Assembly: GCA_052148435.1 (NCBI GenBank)
Contig: JBKQIF010000185.1
Location: 1 to 64,000 of the forward strand
Direction of reading: 5' to 3'
Origin: JBEKYD01 sp052148435
GTDB taxonomy: Bacteria; Acidobacteriota; Terriglobia; Bryobacterales; Bryobacteraceae
Length of the DNA stretch: 64,000 bases
The notes beneath the pieces are model-generated. The model made no database searches. It was not told the origin of the DNA and saw only the letters and a list, made by a program, of their open reading frames with translations. The number at the start of each line of letters is the position of its first letter. Position 1 is the stretch's first letter. The position numbers and the translations under genes were made by a program. Positions 16,243 to 24,644 of the stretch are shown here, one piece after another.

Positions 16243-17244
16243 ATGATTCGAGTTGGCATTATCGGCTACGGCTATTGGGGCCCGCAAATTGCGCGCAACT
16301 TTCACGGCATGGAAGATTGCGAAGTCTCCGTAATCTGCGACAAGAGTCCGGCCGCTCAAGGGCGGATTCAACGCGCATATCCGAATGCACGAGCAACGTG
16401 CGACGTTTCGGAAGCGCTATGCTCGCCGCACATTGATGCCGTCGCTGTGATCACGCCTGTTTGGACACACTTCGAGTTGGCCAAGACAGCCCTCGAAAAC
16501 GGAAAACATGTCTTTGTCGAGAAACCGTTTACATCGACCGCCGCGCAAGCCGAACAGCTGATCGAGCTGGCCGCGAAGAAGCATTTGACGATCATGGTCG
16601 ATCACACCTTCCTGTTCACGGGTGCGGTCAAGAAGATTGGGCAGATGATCGAAGACGGCACTCTGGGCAAGCTCTACTACTACGATTCCACTCGCGTCAA
16701 TCTGGGCCTGTTCCAGCACGACGTTAACGTCATCTGGGACCTTGCGCCTCACGACCTTTCCATCATGGACCACCTCGTGAAGTCGAGACCGGAATTCCTG
16801 GCGGCAACCGGGCAAAGCCATGTGAATAGCCACCAGGATGTCGCATATATCACCGTCTACTTGAGTGACAACGTGATTGCGCACTTCAACGTTAACTGGC
16901 TGTCGCCGGTCAAGGTGCGCACGACTCTTTTAGGTGGCGAAAAGAAAATGGTGGTGTGGAACGACTTGGACGCCGATGAAAAAATAAAGGTATACGACAA
17001 AGGTGTGGAGATCAAAAGCCGCCAGGGTGTTTACGAGTTGCTTGTCAGTTATCGCACGGGCGATATGTGGGCTCCCAAGGTGGAACAGACTGAAGCACTG
17101 GCCGCGGAAGTCCGATACTTCGTCGACTGCATTACGCGCAACATAGTGCCCTTCAACGATGGGATCGCCGGCTTGCGCGTAGTCAAGCTGCTCGAAGCGG
17201 CGGACCGATCGCTGGCAGATAAGGGTGCTGCGGTGCGTCTATGA
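16243..17244 (+). CDS. Gfo/Idh/MocA-family oxidoreductase (WbpB/WlbA-like)
   Basis: Protein of 333 residues starting at an ATG. The nucleotide-binding Rossmann motif is GIIGYGYWGPQIARN (5-19), and HVFVEKPF carries the conserved Lys of the family, followed by VDHTFLFTGAVKKI. The protein is followed by an acetyltransferase (4-base overlap, ATGA) and a DegT-type aminotransferase (8-base overlap). This oxidase-acetyltransferase-aminotransferase set is the arrangement of WbpB/WbpD/WbpE (or WlbA/B/C), which turn a UDP-N-acetylhexosaminuronic acid into a 3-acetamido sugar. The 6-dehydrogenase that starts this pathway is not in the window. A related dTDP-sugar route cannot be excluded. Confidence 0.85.
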   Translation: MIRVGIIGYGYWGPQIARNFHGMEDCEVSVICDKSPAAQGRIQRAYPNARATCDVSEALCSPHIDAVAVITPVWTHFELAKTALENGKHVFVEKPFTSTAAQAEQLIELAAKKHLTIMVDHTFLFTGAVKKIGQMIEDGTLGKLYYYDSTRVNLGLFQHDVNVIWDLAPHDLSIMDHLVKSRPEFLAATGQSHVNSHQDVAYITVYLSDNVIAHFNVNWLSPVKVRTTLLGGEKKMVVWNDLDADEKIKVYDKGVEIKSRQGVYELLVSYRTGDMWAPKVEQTEALAAEVRYFVDCITRNIVPFNDGIAGLRVVKLLEAADRSLADKGAAVRL

Positions 17245-17741
17245 GTGACTACCTGTGCATCGCCCCAGACGTCAAGCTTGGCGGGAATGTCAAGCTGTCC
17301 AAGTTCATTAACCTCTATGGTTGCGAGATCGGCGACAACACGAAGGTCGGGGCGTTTGTCGAGATCCAGAAGAATGTGACGGTGGGCAAGAACTGCAAGA
17401 TTTCCAGCCATACCTTCGTCTGCGAGGGGGTCACGATCGAAGACGAGGTTTTCATCGGGCACGGAGTCATCTTCATCAACGATACATATCCGCGCGCTAC
17501 GACGGCGGTAGGAGAGCTCCAGACGGAGAGCGACTGGAAGGTGGAGACGACGCTAGTTAAGAAAGGCGCTTCGATCGGGTCGGGGGCGACTATCCTGGCA
17601 GGTGTGACTGTCGGCGAGAACGCCATGGTTGGTGCGGGCAGCGTGGTGACCAAGGACGTTCCCTCTAACGCAATTGTCGTGGGAAATCCAGCACGCGTCT
17701 TACGCATGGCACCAGCAGAAAAGAGATCAGAAAATGAATAA
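17241..17741 (+). CDS. Left-handed beta-helix N-acetyltransferase (WbpD/WlbB-like)
   Basis: Protein of 166 residues made almost entirely of hexapeptide repeats (KLGGNVKLSKFINLYGCEIG..., GKNCKISSHTFVCEGVTIEDEVFIGHGVIFIND, VKKGASIGSGATILAGVTVGENAMVGAGSVVTKDVP). Its length and the FINDTYPRA motif fit acetyl-CoA-dependent acetylation of a 3-amino sugar nucleotide. It overlaps the oxidoreductase gene by 4 bases and the aminotransferase gene by 8, so the three are translated together. Confidence 0.9.
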   Translation: MSDYLCIAPDVKLGGNVKLSKFINLYGCEIGDNTKVGAFVEIQKNVTVGKNCKISSHTFVCEGVTIEDEVFIGHGVIFINDTYPRATTAVGELQTESDWKVETTLVKKGASIGSGATILAGVTVGENAMVGAGSVVTKDVPSNAIVVGNPARVLRMAPAEKRSENE

Positions 17742-18978
17742 GACTGACAAAATCCCGTTTTTGGATTTGAGCACTCTCCACGCCGAGTTCGAAGAGGAAC
17801 TGGTGAGCGTCTTCACAGATGCTCTGCGAACTGGCGGATTCGTAGGCGGTCCAGCGGTCGAGAAGTTCGAACAGGATTTCGCGGCTTTCTGCGATGCGCG
17901 CCACTGCGTCGGCGTGGCGAGTGGAACCGACGCATTGCGATTCGCCCTGATGGCGGCCGGCATAGGGGACGGGGACATCGTAATCACGGTTCCAAACTCC
18001 TTTATTGCGACTACCGAGGCAATCTCTCAGGCCGGTGCCAGGCCCGTGTTTGTCGATATCGATGACGGAACGTATAACATGCACCCTCGGGAGCTTGAGG
18101 CATACCTGGAGGGGAACTGCTACCGAGACGAGAAGTCGGGCTACTGGAGAGATCGCAAACTCGGCAGGCGAGTAGCCGCGGTGATTCCAGTGCATCTGTA
18201 CGGGCAGCCGGCAGATATGGACGTAATCCAGGAAATCGCGGACCGGTTCCATCTGACGGTTATCGAGGATGCGTGTCAGGCGCACGGTGCAGAGTACTTT
18301 TCGAGCACAGACGACCGCTGGAAGAAGGCCGGCTCAATGGGCAAGGCCGCTGCCTTTAGTTTTTACCCCGGCAAGAACCTGGGCGCGTGCGGAGAGGCTG
18401 GCGCAGTGACGACGAACGACGCGCTGGTTGCCCAGAAAATTAGAATGCTTCGCGATCATGGGCAGGCTAAGAAGTATTTCCACGACGTGGAAGGATACAA
18501 CGGGCGGCTGGATGCCATTCAGGCGGGAATTTTGGAGATCAAGCTGAAACGACTCCCCAGTTGGAACCAGGCGAGGAGGGCAGCGGCACAGCGGTACGCG
18601 GAGTTGTTGGACAACGCGAATCTGGGTTGGCTTGCAGGTTACGAACCAGAATGGTCACGGAGTGTATACCACTTGTATGTGATTCGGGTGCAGAATCGCG
18701 AACGCCTGATGAAGCAACTGGCGGATGCGAATATCGGGACAGGGATACACTATCCGGTTCCGCTCCACCTGCAAAAGGCTTACAAATATCTCGGGTACAA
18801 AGCGGGAGATTTTCCGATAGCGGAGGCAATGGCCTCTGAGCTAGTATCTTTGCCGATGTACCCCCAGTTGGTAGCCGAGCAACAGGAACGTGTGGTGAAC
18901 GCGATCCAGCGTTTCGCGTTGGAGTCGGTAATGACAACGCCGGCGAGGAAAACCAGGTACGCTGCGGCGGGAGATTAA
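17734..18978 (+). CDS. DegT/DnrJ/EryC1/StrS-family sugar aminotransferase (WbpE/WlbC-like)
   Basis: Protein of 414 residues; the ATG at 17734 opens MNKTDKIPFLDLSTLHAEFE, the usual family start. The PLP-binding Lys is Lys214 in FYPGKNLGACGEAG, and SGTDALRFAL (63-72) and EDACQAHGA (178-186) form the cofactor pocket. These enzymes transfer an amino group from Glu to a keto-sugar nucleotide. With the two preceding genes it should give a 3-acetamido-3-deoxy sugar for the repeat unit. An insertion near 120-145 (EGNCYRDEKSGYWRDRKLG) is longer than in the minimal family. Confidence 0.9.
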   Translation: MNKTDKIPFLDLSTLHAEFEEELVSVFTDALRTGGFVGGPAVEKFEQDFAAFCDARHCVGVASGTDALRFALMAAGIGDGDIVITVPNSFIATTEAISQAGARPVFVDIDDGTYNMHPRELEAYLEGNCYRDEKSGYWRDRKLGRRVAAVIPVHLYGQPADMDVIQEIADRFHLTVIEDACQAHGAEYFSSTDDRWKKAGSMGKAAAFSFYPGKNLGACGEAGAVTTNDALVAQKIRMLRDHGQAKKYFHDVEGYNGRLDAIQAGILEIKLKRLPSWNQARRAAAQRYAELLDNANLGWLAGYEPEWSRSVYHLYVIRVQNRERLMKQLADANIGTGIHYPVPLHLQKAYKYLGYKAGDFPIAEAMASELVSLPMYPQLVAEQQERVVNAIQRFALESVMTTPARKTRYAAAGD

Positions 18979-19178
18979 GGCGGATTGATCGGAGAAAGAG
19001 ACTGCGGAAACCGGGTGCTGCTAGGCGGTGTGCTCCGAATCGGGCGAGGCAAACGGCCTCACCACCTCCCCGGCGATACAGTCCACTTATGAGTGCCAGC
19101 CCTCAGTTGATTGCAACAGACGCCATGAGCTGGGCAATGCGGCATCGCCTTCTGTTCATGCTTTTAGAGGAGTGAATC

Positions 19179-20165
19179 GTGAAACTATCCATCGTCGTTC
19201 TGTGCTGGAATGACAAAACGGTCATTGGTGATTGCCTCCGCTCGATCTATGAGGAGACGCGAGAAATCGATTTCGAAGTGATCGTATCTGACAATGGATC
19301 TAGCGACGGCTCGATCGAATTCATCCACCAAGCCTACCCACGGGCCCGCGTCTTGGAAAACGGCAAGAACCTGGGCTTCGCCCAAGGAAATAACGTGGGA
19401 ATTGCCCAGACCGCGGGCCAGTACGTTCTGATTCTAAACCCCGACACCATCGTACACAACCATGCCCTAGAGAATCTGGTGGCGTTCGCCGACCGTCACC
19501 CAGAGGCGGGCGCATTCGGTTGTCGAGTGTTGAACCGCGACGGCTCATTTCAAGGCCCGGCACGCCCCTTCCCGACTATTTGGCGGAATTGGATTGCGGC
19601 CCTGTACTTGAGGCCGTTGGCCTACTTGTCCGACGTTTTTACCTCCGATACATACACCGGTTGGGACGGCCTCACGGAGAGAGAAATCGACTGGCAGTCG
19701 GGTTGTTGCATCATGTGCCGAAGCGATGTATTGAAGGATCTCGGCGGCTTTGACGAGCAATTCTTCTATCACTATGAAGAGGTCGATCTCTGTCGACGAG
19801 TGTGGAACGCTGGATACTCTGTCCGGTATACTCCCGAGGCCGCAATCACACACCTTGGCGGGCAGTCAGTCAACCGTTTCCCCTTACGTTTTGAGTTGGA
19901 GAAATGCAGGAGCCGTTACCGTTACTTCTACAAACATTTCGGCGCAGTGGGCGCACGGAGGAGCCGCCTCACTAACTTGGCATGGATCCGTGTCCGTCAA
20001 CTTGGTTGGAGCCTTGCCTGCATCTGTCCGTCCATACATGGGCTGAAGGAGCGGCTGGAGATGTATCACCGCACCGCCTATTGGAACGCGCATATCGACC
20101 CGGTAAAATTTATCCAGAATGGTGAAGAACCAATAGTTACGCCGGTTGCAAATCAACAATCGTAA
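19179..20165 (+). CDS. Family 2 glycosyltransferase (rhamnosyltransferase-like)
   Basis: Protein of 328 residues starting at a GTG with GAGGAG 7 bases upstream. The GT-A fold begins LSIVVLCWNDKTVIGDCLRSI; DNGSSDGS binds the nucleotide, NLGFAQGNNVGI is the usual middle motif, and NPDT holds the metal. The acceptor side shows DWQSGCCIMCRSDVLKDLGGFDEQFFYHYEEVDLCRR, as in WbbL-type rhamnosyl- and related transferases. The C-terminal 60 residues are basic and helical and may lie against the membrane. A 200-base gap precedes the gene, so a secondary promoter is possible. Confidence 0.85.
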   Translation: MKLSIVVLCWNDKTVIGDCLRSIYEETREIDFEVIVSDNGSSDGSIEFIHQAYPRARVLENGKNLGFAQGNNVGIAQTAGQYVLILNPDTIVHNHALENLVAFADRHPEAGAFGCRVLNRDGSFQGPARPFPTIWRNWIAALYLRPLAYLSDVFTSDTYTGWDGLTEREIDWQSGCCIMCRSDVLKDLGGFDEQFFYHYEEVDLCRRVWNAGYSVRYTPEAAITHLGGQSVNRFPLRFELEKCRSRYRYFYKHFGAVGARRSRLTNLAWIRVRQLGWSLACICPSIHGLKERLEMYHRTAYWNAHIDPVKFIQNGEEPIVTPVANQQS

Positions 20166-20199
20166 GACACTTACTCTAAAGACAAAGAGGGCTGTTGGA

Positions 20200-21216
20200 A
20201 TGTCGATTTCTTTAGTTACGGGCGGCGCCGGATTTATGGGATCCCATGTTGCGGAGCACCTCATAAGGGCCGGACACGACGTGGTCGTGTTGGATGACCT
20301 TAGCGGAGGCTTTCTGGACAACGTCCCCCGTGCCGCTGAGTTTGTCAAAGGCTCGGTGCTCGATCACGACCTTCTGCAGCGCTTGTTTCAGAAGTATCCA
20401 TTCACCTACGTGTATCACCTTGCGGCGTATGCGGCCGAGGGGCTCAGCCACTTCATTAAACGGTTCAACTATCAAAACAACCTGATCGGTTCCGTCAATC
20501 TCATAAATGAGTCGGTCAACCACAAGGTGCAGTGCTTTGTATTCACGTCCTCCATTGCAGTGTACGGCGCGGGGCAGACACCGTTAACGGAAGAGATGAC
20601 CCCGGTGCCCGAGGATTCCTACGGCATCGCGAAACTGGCCGTCGAACAAGAGCTCCGAATCAGTCGTGAGATGTTCGGGCTGGACTACGTGATCTTCCGG
20701 CCACACAACGTCTACGGCGTGAGGCAGAACATTGGGGACCGGTACCGCAACGTTGTGGGGATCTTCATGAACCAACTGCTTCAGGGTCGACCCATGACGA
20801 TCTTCGGTGACGGCACGCAACAACGCGCGTTCACTCACATTGACGATGTTGCTCCGGTCATCGTCGGGTCGGTGAATGTTCCTGCAGCTCGGCATCAAAT
20901 CTTCAACGTCGGCGCGGACGTACCGTATAGCCTTAATGCGTTAGCTAATCTTGTGGCGGACGCAATGGGCCAAGCCTGCCGCGTTGAATACTTGGACGCA
21001 CGCAACGAGGTGAAGGTCGCGTTTTCCGACCATAGTAAGGCTGAAGCTGTGTTCGGAAAACGGGACAAGACCACGCTGGAAGACGGAATCCGAGCGATGG
21101 CCGGGTGGGTCAAAGAGCGCGGCGCATGCGCGAGCAGCATTTTTGAGTGCATCGAAATCTCGAAAAACCTGCCGCCAAGTTGGGCAGCCATTACAAAGGC
21201 GGGAGTCGGAAGGTAA
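20200..21216 (+). CDS. NAD-dependent nucleotide-sugar epimerase/dehydratase (GalE-like)
   Basis: Extended short-chain dehydrogenase of 338 residues; the ATG at 20200 has AGAGG upstream and starts MSISLVTGGAGFMGSHV, with the GxxGxxG NAD site. Catalytic residues are Ser/Thr in SSIAVYG and Tyr/Lys in YGIAKLAVE. FRPHNVYG, GDGTQQRAFTHIDD and NVGADVPYS are further family marks. Likely activity is 4-epimerisation of a UDP- or GDP-hexose for the repeat unit. The tail after GWVKERG is longer than usual. The next gene starts 5 bases after the stop. Confidence 0.85.
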   Translation: MSISLVTGGAGFMGSHVAEHLIRAGHDVVVLDDLSGGFLDNVPRAAEFVKGSVLDHDLLQRLFQKYPFTYVYHLAAYAAEGLSHFIKRFNYQNNLIGSVNLINESVNHKVQCFVFTSSIAVYGAGQTPLTEEMTPVPEDSYGIAKLAVEQELRISREMFGLDYVIFRPHNVYGVRQNIGDRYRNVVGIFMNQLLQGRPMTIFGDGTQQRAFTHIDDVAPVIVGSVNVPAARHQIFNVGADVPYSLNALANLVADAMGQACRVEYLDARNEVKVAFSDHSKAEAVFGKRDKTTLEDGIRAMAGWVKERGACASSIFECIEISKNLPPSWAAITKAGVGR

Positions 21217-21221
21217 CGGTC

Positions 21222-22538
21222 ATGAACGCGGCGTCTGTCAAAGATGCAAGCGGGCTTTCGCTGAATGCCTTGGAGTTGGGACCGCGGCGCGGTCTACGGG
21301 TGTGCATGGTAGTATATGCCTTCTACGAGAGCGACACGCGCGTTCTGCAGTACGCGACGGCGCTTGCCGAACGCGGCGACACGGTGGACGTACTCGCACT
21401 CCGCCGCGATGACAAGCACGCTGAAACGGAAATCATGGACGGAGTGAATGTTCACCGGATCCAGTCGCGGACGGTGAATGAGAAGGGCCTGCTCACATAC
21501 GCCTATAGGATTCTGCGCTTCCTGATCCGGTCCACACTGGTGCTCCGCCGGATGCATCGGGAACACCGCTATGACCTGATTCACGTGCACAACGTGCCGG
21601 ATTTCCTGGTATTGGCCGCGATCTTTCCCAAATGGAGCGCAGTTCCGGTAATTCTGGACATTCACGACCTGCTGCCTGAGCTTTACGGCAGCAAGTTCAA
21701 GGTCAGCAACGACTCATTTCTGTTCAAAGTGTTGACCTTCGTAGAGCGGCGCTCCGCCGCGTTCGCGACCCACGTCATTATCGCGAACCATCTATGGCGC
21801 GACCGGCTGGCTGCCCGATCGGCAACGCCCGAAAAGTGCAGTGTGGTCCGCAACCATCCGGATTTGAACATTTTCGTCGCGCAATCCGCGCCAGATCGAA
21901 AGAAGAACGGCCGCTTTGTGGTTATATATCCAGGCACGTTGAACTGGCACCAAGGGCTGGATGTGGCGATTCGGGCGTTCGCTCGCGTCGCGGATCGGAT
22001 TCCCGACGCCGACTTTCACATCTATGGCGAAGGGTCGGCGAAGAATTCGCTCATCGAACTGGCAAACCAATTGGGAATGCAGGATCGGATCACGTTTCAT
22101 GGGTTCCTCCCCAGTCGCGAGATAGCGCGGGTGATGGCGCAGGCGGACTTGGCCATCGAGCCGAAACGGGCCACCTCCGCCTTCGGAAACGAAGCTCTGA
22201 GCACAAAGATACTGGAGTTCATGGTTCTTGGGGTGCCGGTGATAGCGTCAAGGACCAGGACCCACATGCTCTACTATGACGATTCAATTGTCAAGTATTA
22301 CGATAACGACGATGAAGTGGAGTTAGCGGATGCGGTGCGCCTGCTCGGGAGCGATCCGATGCTCCGCAGGGAGCAGGCTGCCCGCGCCGCTAAGTACGCC
22401 AGTGAGAACACCTGGCAAGCCCGAAAAGAAGAATATCTCCAGTTGGTTGAGACATTGGTCAGCAGTAACGGCAGCACCACCGTCTCCAAACAGACCGCCG
22501 CAGGGGAGCCCGACCAAGCCTTCTGCAACAAGGCTTAA
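21222..22538 (+). CDS. Family 4 glycosyltransferase
   Basis: Protein of 438 residues with a GT-B fold. The ATG at 21222 has GGAAGG upstream, which overlaps the stop of the preceding gene. The N-terminal domain shows VCMVVYAFYESDTRVLQYATALAE and LIHVHNVPDFLVLAA. The C-terminal donor domain has YPGTLNWHQGLDVAIRAFARV, FHIYGEGSAKN, FHGFLP and the EX7E-like region around EPKRATSAFGNEALSTKILEFM. Such enzymes add a retained-configuration sugar on the cytoplasmic face of the membrane. Confidence 0.9.
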   Translation: MNAASVKDASGLSLNALELGPRRGLRVCMVVYAFYESDTRVLQYATALAERGDTVDVLALRRDDKHAETEIMDGVNVHRIQSRTVNEKGLLTYAYRILRFLIRSTLVLRRMHREHRYDLIHVHNVPDFLVLAAIFPKWSAVPVILDIHDLLPELYGSKFKVSNDSFLFKVLTFVERRSAAFATHVIIANHLWRDRLAARSATPEKCSVVRNHPDLNIFVAQSAPDRKKNGRFVVIYPGTLNWHQGLDVAIRAFARVADRIPDADFHIYGEGSAKNSLIELANQLGMQDRITFHGFLPSREIARVMAQADLAIEPKRATSAFGNEALSTKILEFMVLGVPVIASRTRTHMLYYDDSIVKYYDNDDEVELADAVRLLGSDPMLRREQAARAAKYASENTWQARKEEYLQLVETLVSSNGSTTVSKQTAAGEPDQAFCNKA

Positions 22539-22594
22539 CGACCCCGCAAGTTGTTTTGGACTTCCCCAAGTTAATTAAGAAAGGACCTTAAGTT

Positions 22595-23593
22595 ATGGCT
22601 AAACATCTAATCACTGGCGGCGCCGGATTCATCGGTTCCCATTTGGCAGATCTCCTTATCAACAAGGGCGAATCCGTCACCATCATCGACAACCTCTCCA
22701 CTGGGCGGTTTGCTAACGTAGCGCACCTGGAGCGAAACAAACGGTTCAGTTGCATCGTTGACAACGTGTCCAACGAGCATCTGACCGAGGGGCTGGTCCG
22801 CGAGGCGGATTGCGTGTATCATTTGGCGGCCAGTGTCGGGGTCCGGCTCGTCATCGAGCGACCGACCGAGGCCATCATCAACAACGTGATGGGAACAGAA
22901 ATCGTTCTGAGGAACGCTTGCCGCTACCGCAAACCTATTTTGATTATTTCGACGTCCGAAGTCTACGGCAAGAGCCGTGAGCGCGTCTTCAGCGAGGACT
23001 CCGACTGCGTGATGGGTCCGACCTCACGATCGCGATGGGGCTATGCCACGTCGAAGGCGATTGACGAATTTCTGGCGCTAGCGTATTTCCAGGAGAAGCA
23101 GTTGCAGACGGTTGTCGTCCGCCTATTCAATACCGTCGGGCCACGGCAGACCGGCCACTACGGCATGGTTATCCCAACCCTGGTGAGGCAGGCTCTTCTC
23201 CAGCAGCCGCTGACCGTCTTCGGCGACGGTACTCAGACCCGCTGCTTTGCGCACGTTTGGGATGTGGTGCCGATGCTGGTGGACCTGCTGGGCAGGCCCG
23301 ACACCGCGGGACTGGTGTTCAATCTCGGAACTCAGGAAGAAGTGTCAATCAAGCGGTTAGCGGAGCGCATTATCGAGCTGACCGGGTCGAGATCCACCAT
23401 CACCTATGTGCCGTACAAACAGGCATACCCTCCCGGATTCGAAGACATGGAACGCCGCCTGCCCGATCTTGCCCGGCTCAAGCGATTCACGGGCTACGAA
23501 CCAAAGCACCACCTGGACGACATTCTGCGCGACGTCATCTCCTATATTCAGGAAAAGGTGCCTCAGCAGGAACCGATTGCGATTGGCGCGTAG
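22595..23593 (+). CDS. NAD-dependent nucleotide-sugar epimerase/dehydratase
   Basis: Extended SDR of 332 residues with AAAGGA upstream of its ATG. The NAD site is TGGAGFIGSHLADLL; catalytic parts are STSEVYG and YATSKAIDE. VVRLFNTVGPRQTGHYGMV and GDGTQTRCFAHVWDVV are typical of UDP-glucose 4-epimerase and UDP-glucuronate decarboxylase groups. The two cannot be separated by eye. The stop is followed by a glycosyltransferase gene after 30 bases. Confidence 0.85.
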   Translation: MAKHLITGGAGFIGSHLADLLINKGESVTIIDNLSTGRFANVAHLERNKRFSCIVDNVSNEHLTEGLVREADCVYHLAASVGVRLVIERPTEAIINNVMGTEIVLRNACRYRKPILIISTSEVYGKSRERVFSEDSDCVMGPTSRSRWGYATSKAIDEFLALAYFQEKQLQTVVVRLFNTVGPRQTGHYGMVIPTLVRQALLQQPLTVFGDGTQTRCFAHVWDVVPMLVDLLGRPDTAGLVFNLGTQEEVSIKRLAERIIELTGSRSTITYVPYKQAYPPGFEDMERRLPDLARLKRFTGYEPKHHLDDILRDVISYIQEKVPQQEPIAIGA

Positions 23594-23623
23594 CTCGACG
23601 AAAAACAGCAGGAGCCGGTTACA

Positions 23624-24607
23624 GTGGTTCAACCCAAACTAGCCGCAAGTTCCGTTCCTGAAGACGCTCTCGTCTCCGTGGTAGTTCTTAACTACAACAA
23701 CAAAGAGTTGCTGGAACAGAGTCTCGCTAGCGTTCTCGATCAAAGCTGGCCGAAGCTGGAAGTGATTGTAGTAGACAACTGCTCCACCGACGGTTCACCG
23801 GAAATGGTGGAGCAGCGATTCGGCGACAAGGTGCGGGTGATTCGCCGCACCGTAAATTCGCCGACGGCCGGACGGAACCAGGGTTTCGAGGCAGCGATGG
23901 GCGACTACATTCTTTCGATCGATAACGATATCACCCTACCGGACCGGAATGCCGTTCGGAAGGGAATGGCACTGTTCCAGCAGTTTCCCAAGGTCGCTGT
24001 GCTGGCATTCAAAGTCGGAACCTCCGAAAACCCGACAGAGCCGCTTCCCGAGCACTGGTGGTATTCTCGGCCCCTGGACACCTGGAAAGACCGGTTCTTC
24101 TACACCGACTTCTTCAGCGAAGGAGCAGTAATGTTTCGGTCCAAGACCCTTCTCACCAGCGGGGGGTACGACGACGAATTCTTTCAGTATTTCGAAAGTG
24201 TCGATCTGTCTTTGCGGCTGATTCGCGACGGCTTCGAGATGCTCTACTGTCCGGTGCTCACTTGTGTCGAGTTGCGCGTGCGCGGGCTCTTACCCCGAAA
24301 ACGGACACCCATCAACTATCTCTCCCTGCGCAATCGGCTGTGGATCGTCTGGAAACATTATCCCTTTTGGCGCGGTCTCCGTTTCGCAGTGGGCAGAGTG
24401 GCTATAGCCTCGTTGCGCTCAGTGCGCTACGGATGGGTAGACTATTTCTTCCGCGGGGTCGTGGAAGGAATTGCCGCACCGCGTGCCATCCGGACGCAAC
24501 GTAGGCCCCTAAGCAGGGATACGTGGCACAAGATCCGGGATATCCGTGGCGGCCTGTATCCTGTGACCCCAGATGAAGTAGTGACGAGCACGCCCACAGG
24601 ATCGTAA
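23624..24607 (+). CDS. Family 2 glycosyltransferase
   Basis: Protein of 327 residues starting at a GTG with CAGGAG upstream. GT-A motifs: VSVVVLNYNNKELLEQSLASVL, VVDNCSTDGSPEMV, SPTAGRNQGFEAAMGDYI, and SIDNDITL as the metal-binding segment. The acceptor region has GAVMFRSKTLLTSGGYDDEFFQYFESVDLSLRL. The C-terminal part is basic and amphipathic, suggesting membrane contact. It is the second family 2 enzyme of the locus and differs enough from the one at 19179 to act on another linkage. Confidence 0.88.
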   Translation: MVQPKLAASSVPEDALVSVVVLNYNNKELLEQSLASVLDQSWPKLEVIVVDNCSTDGSPEMVEQRFGDKVRVIRRTVNSPTAGRNQGFEAAMGDYILSIDNDITLPDRNAVRKGMALFQQFPKVAVLAFKVGTSENPTEPLPEHWWYSRPLDTWKDRFFYTDFFSEGAVMFRSKTLLTSGGYDDEFFQYFESVDLSLRLIRDGFEMLYCPVLTCVELRVRGLLPRKRTPINYLSLRNRLWIVWKHYPFWRGLRFAVGRVAIASLRSVRYGWVDYFFRGVVEGIAAPRAIRTQRRPLSRDTWHKIRDIRGGLYPVTPDEVVTSTPTGS

Positions 24608-24644
24608 CCCTCCCGGCCTCACCACTTAGACTATCCTGCTCCAA

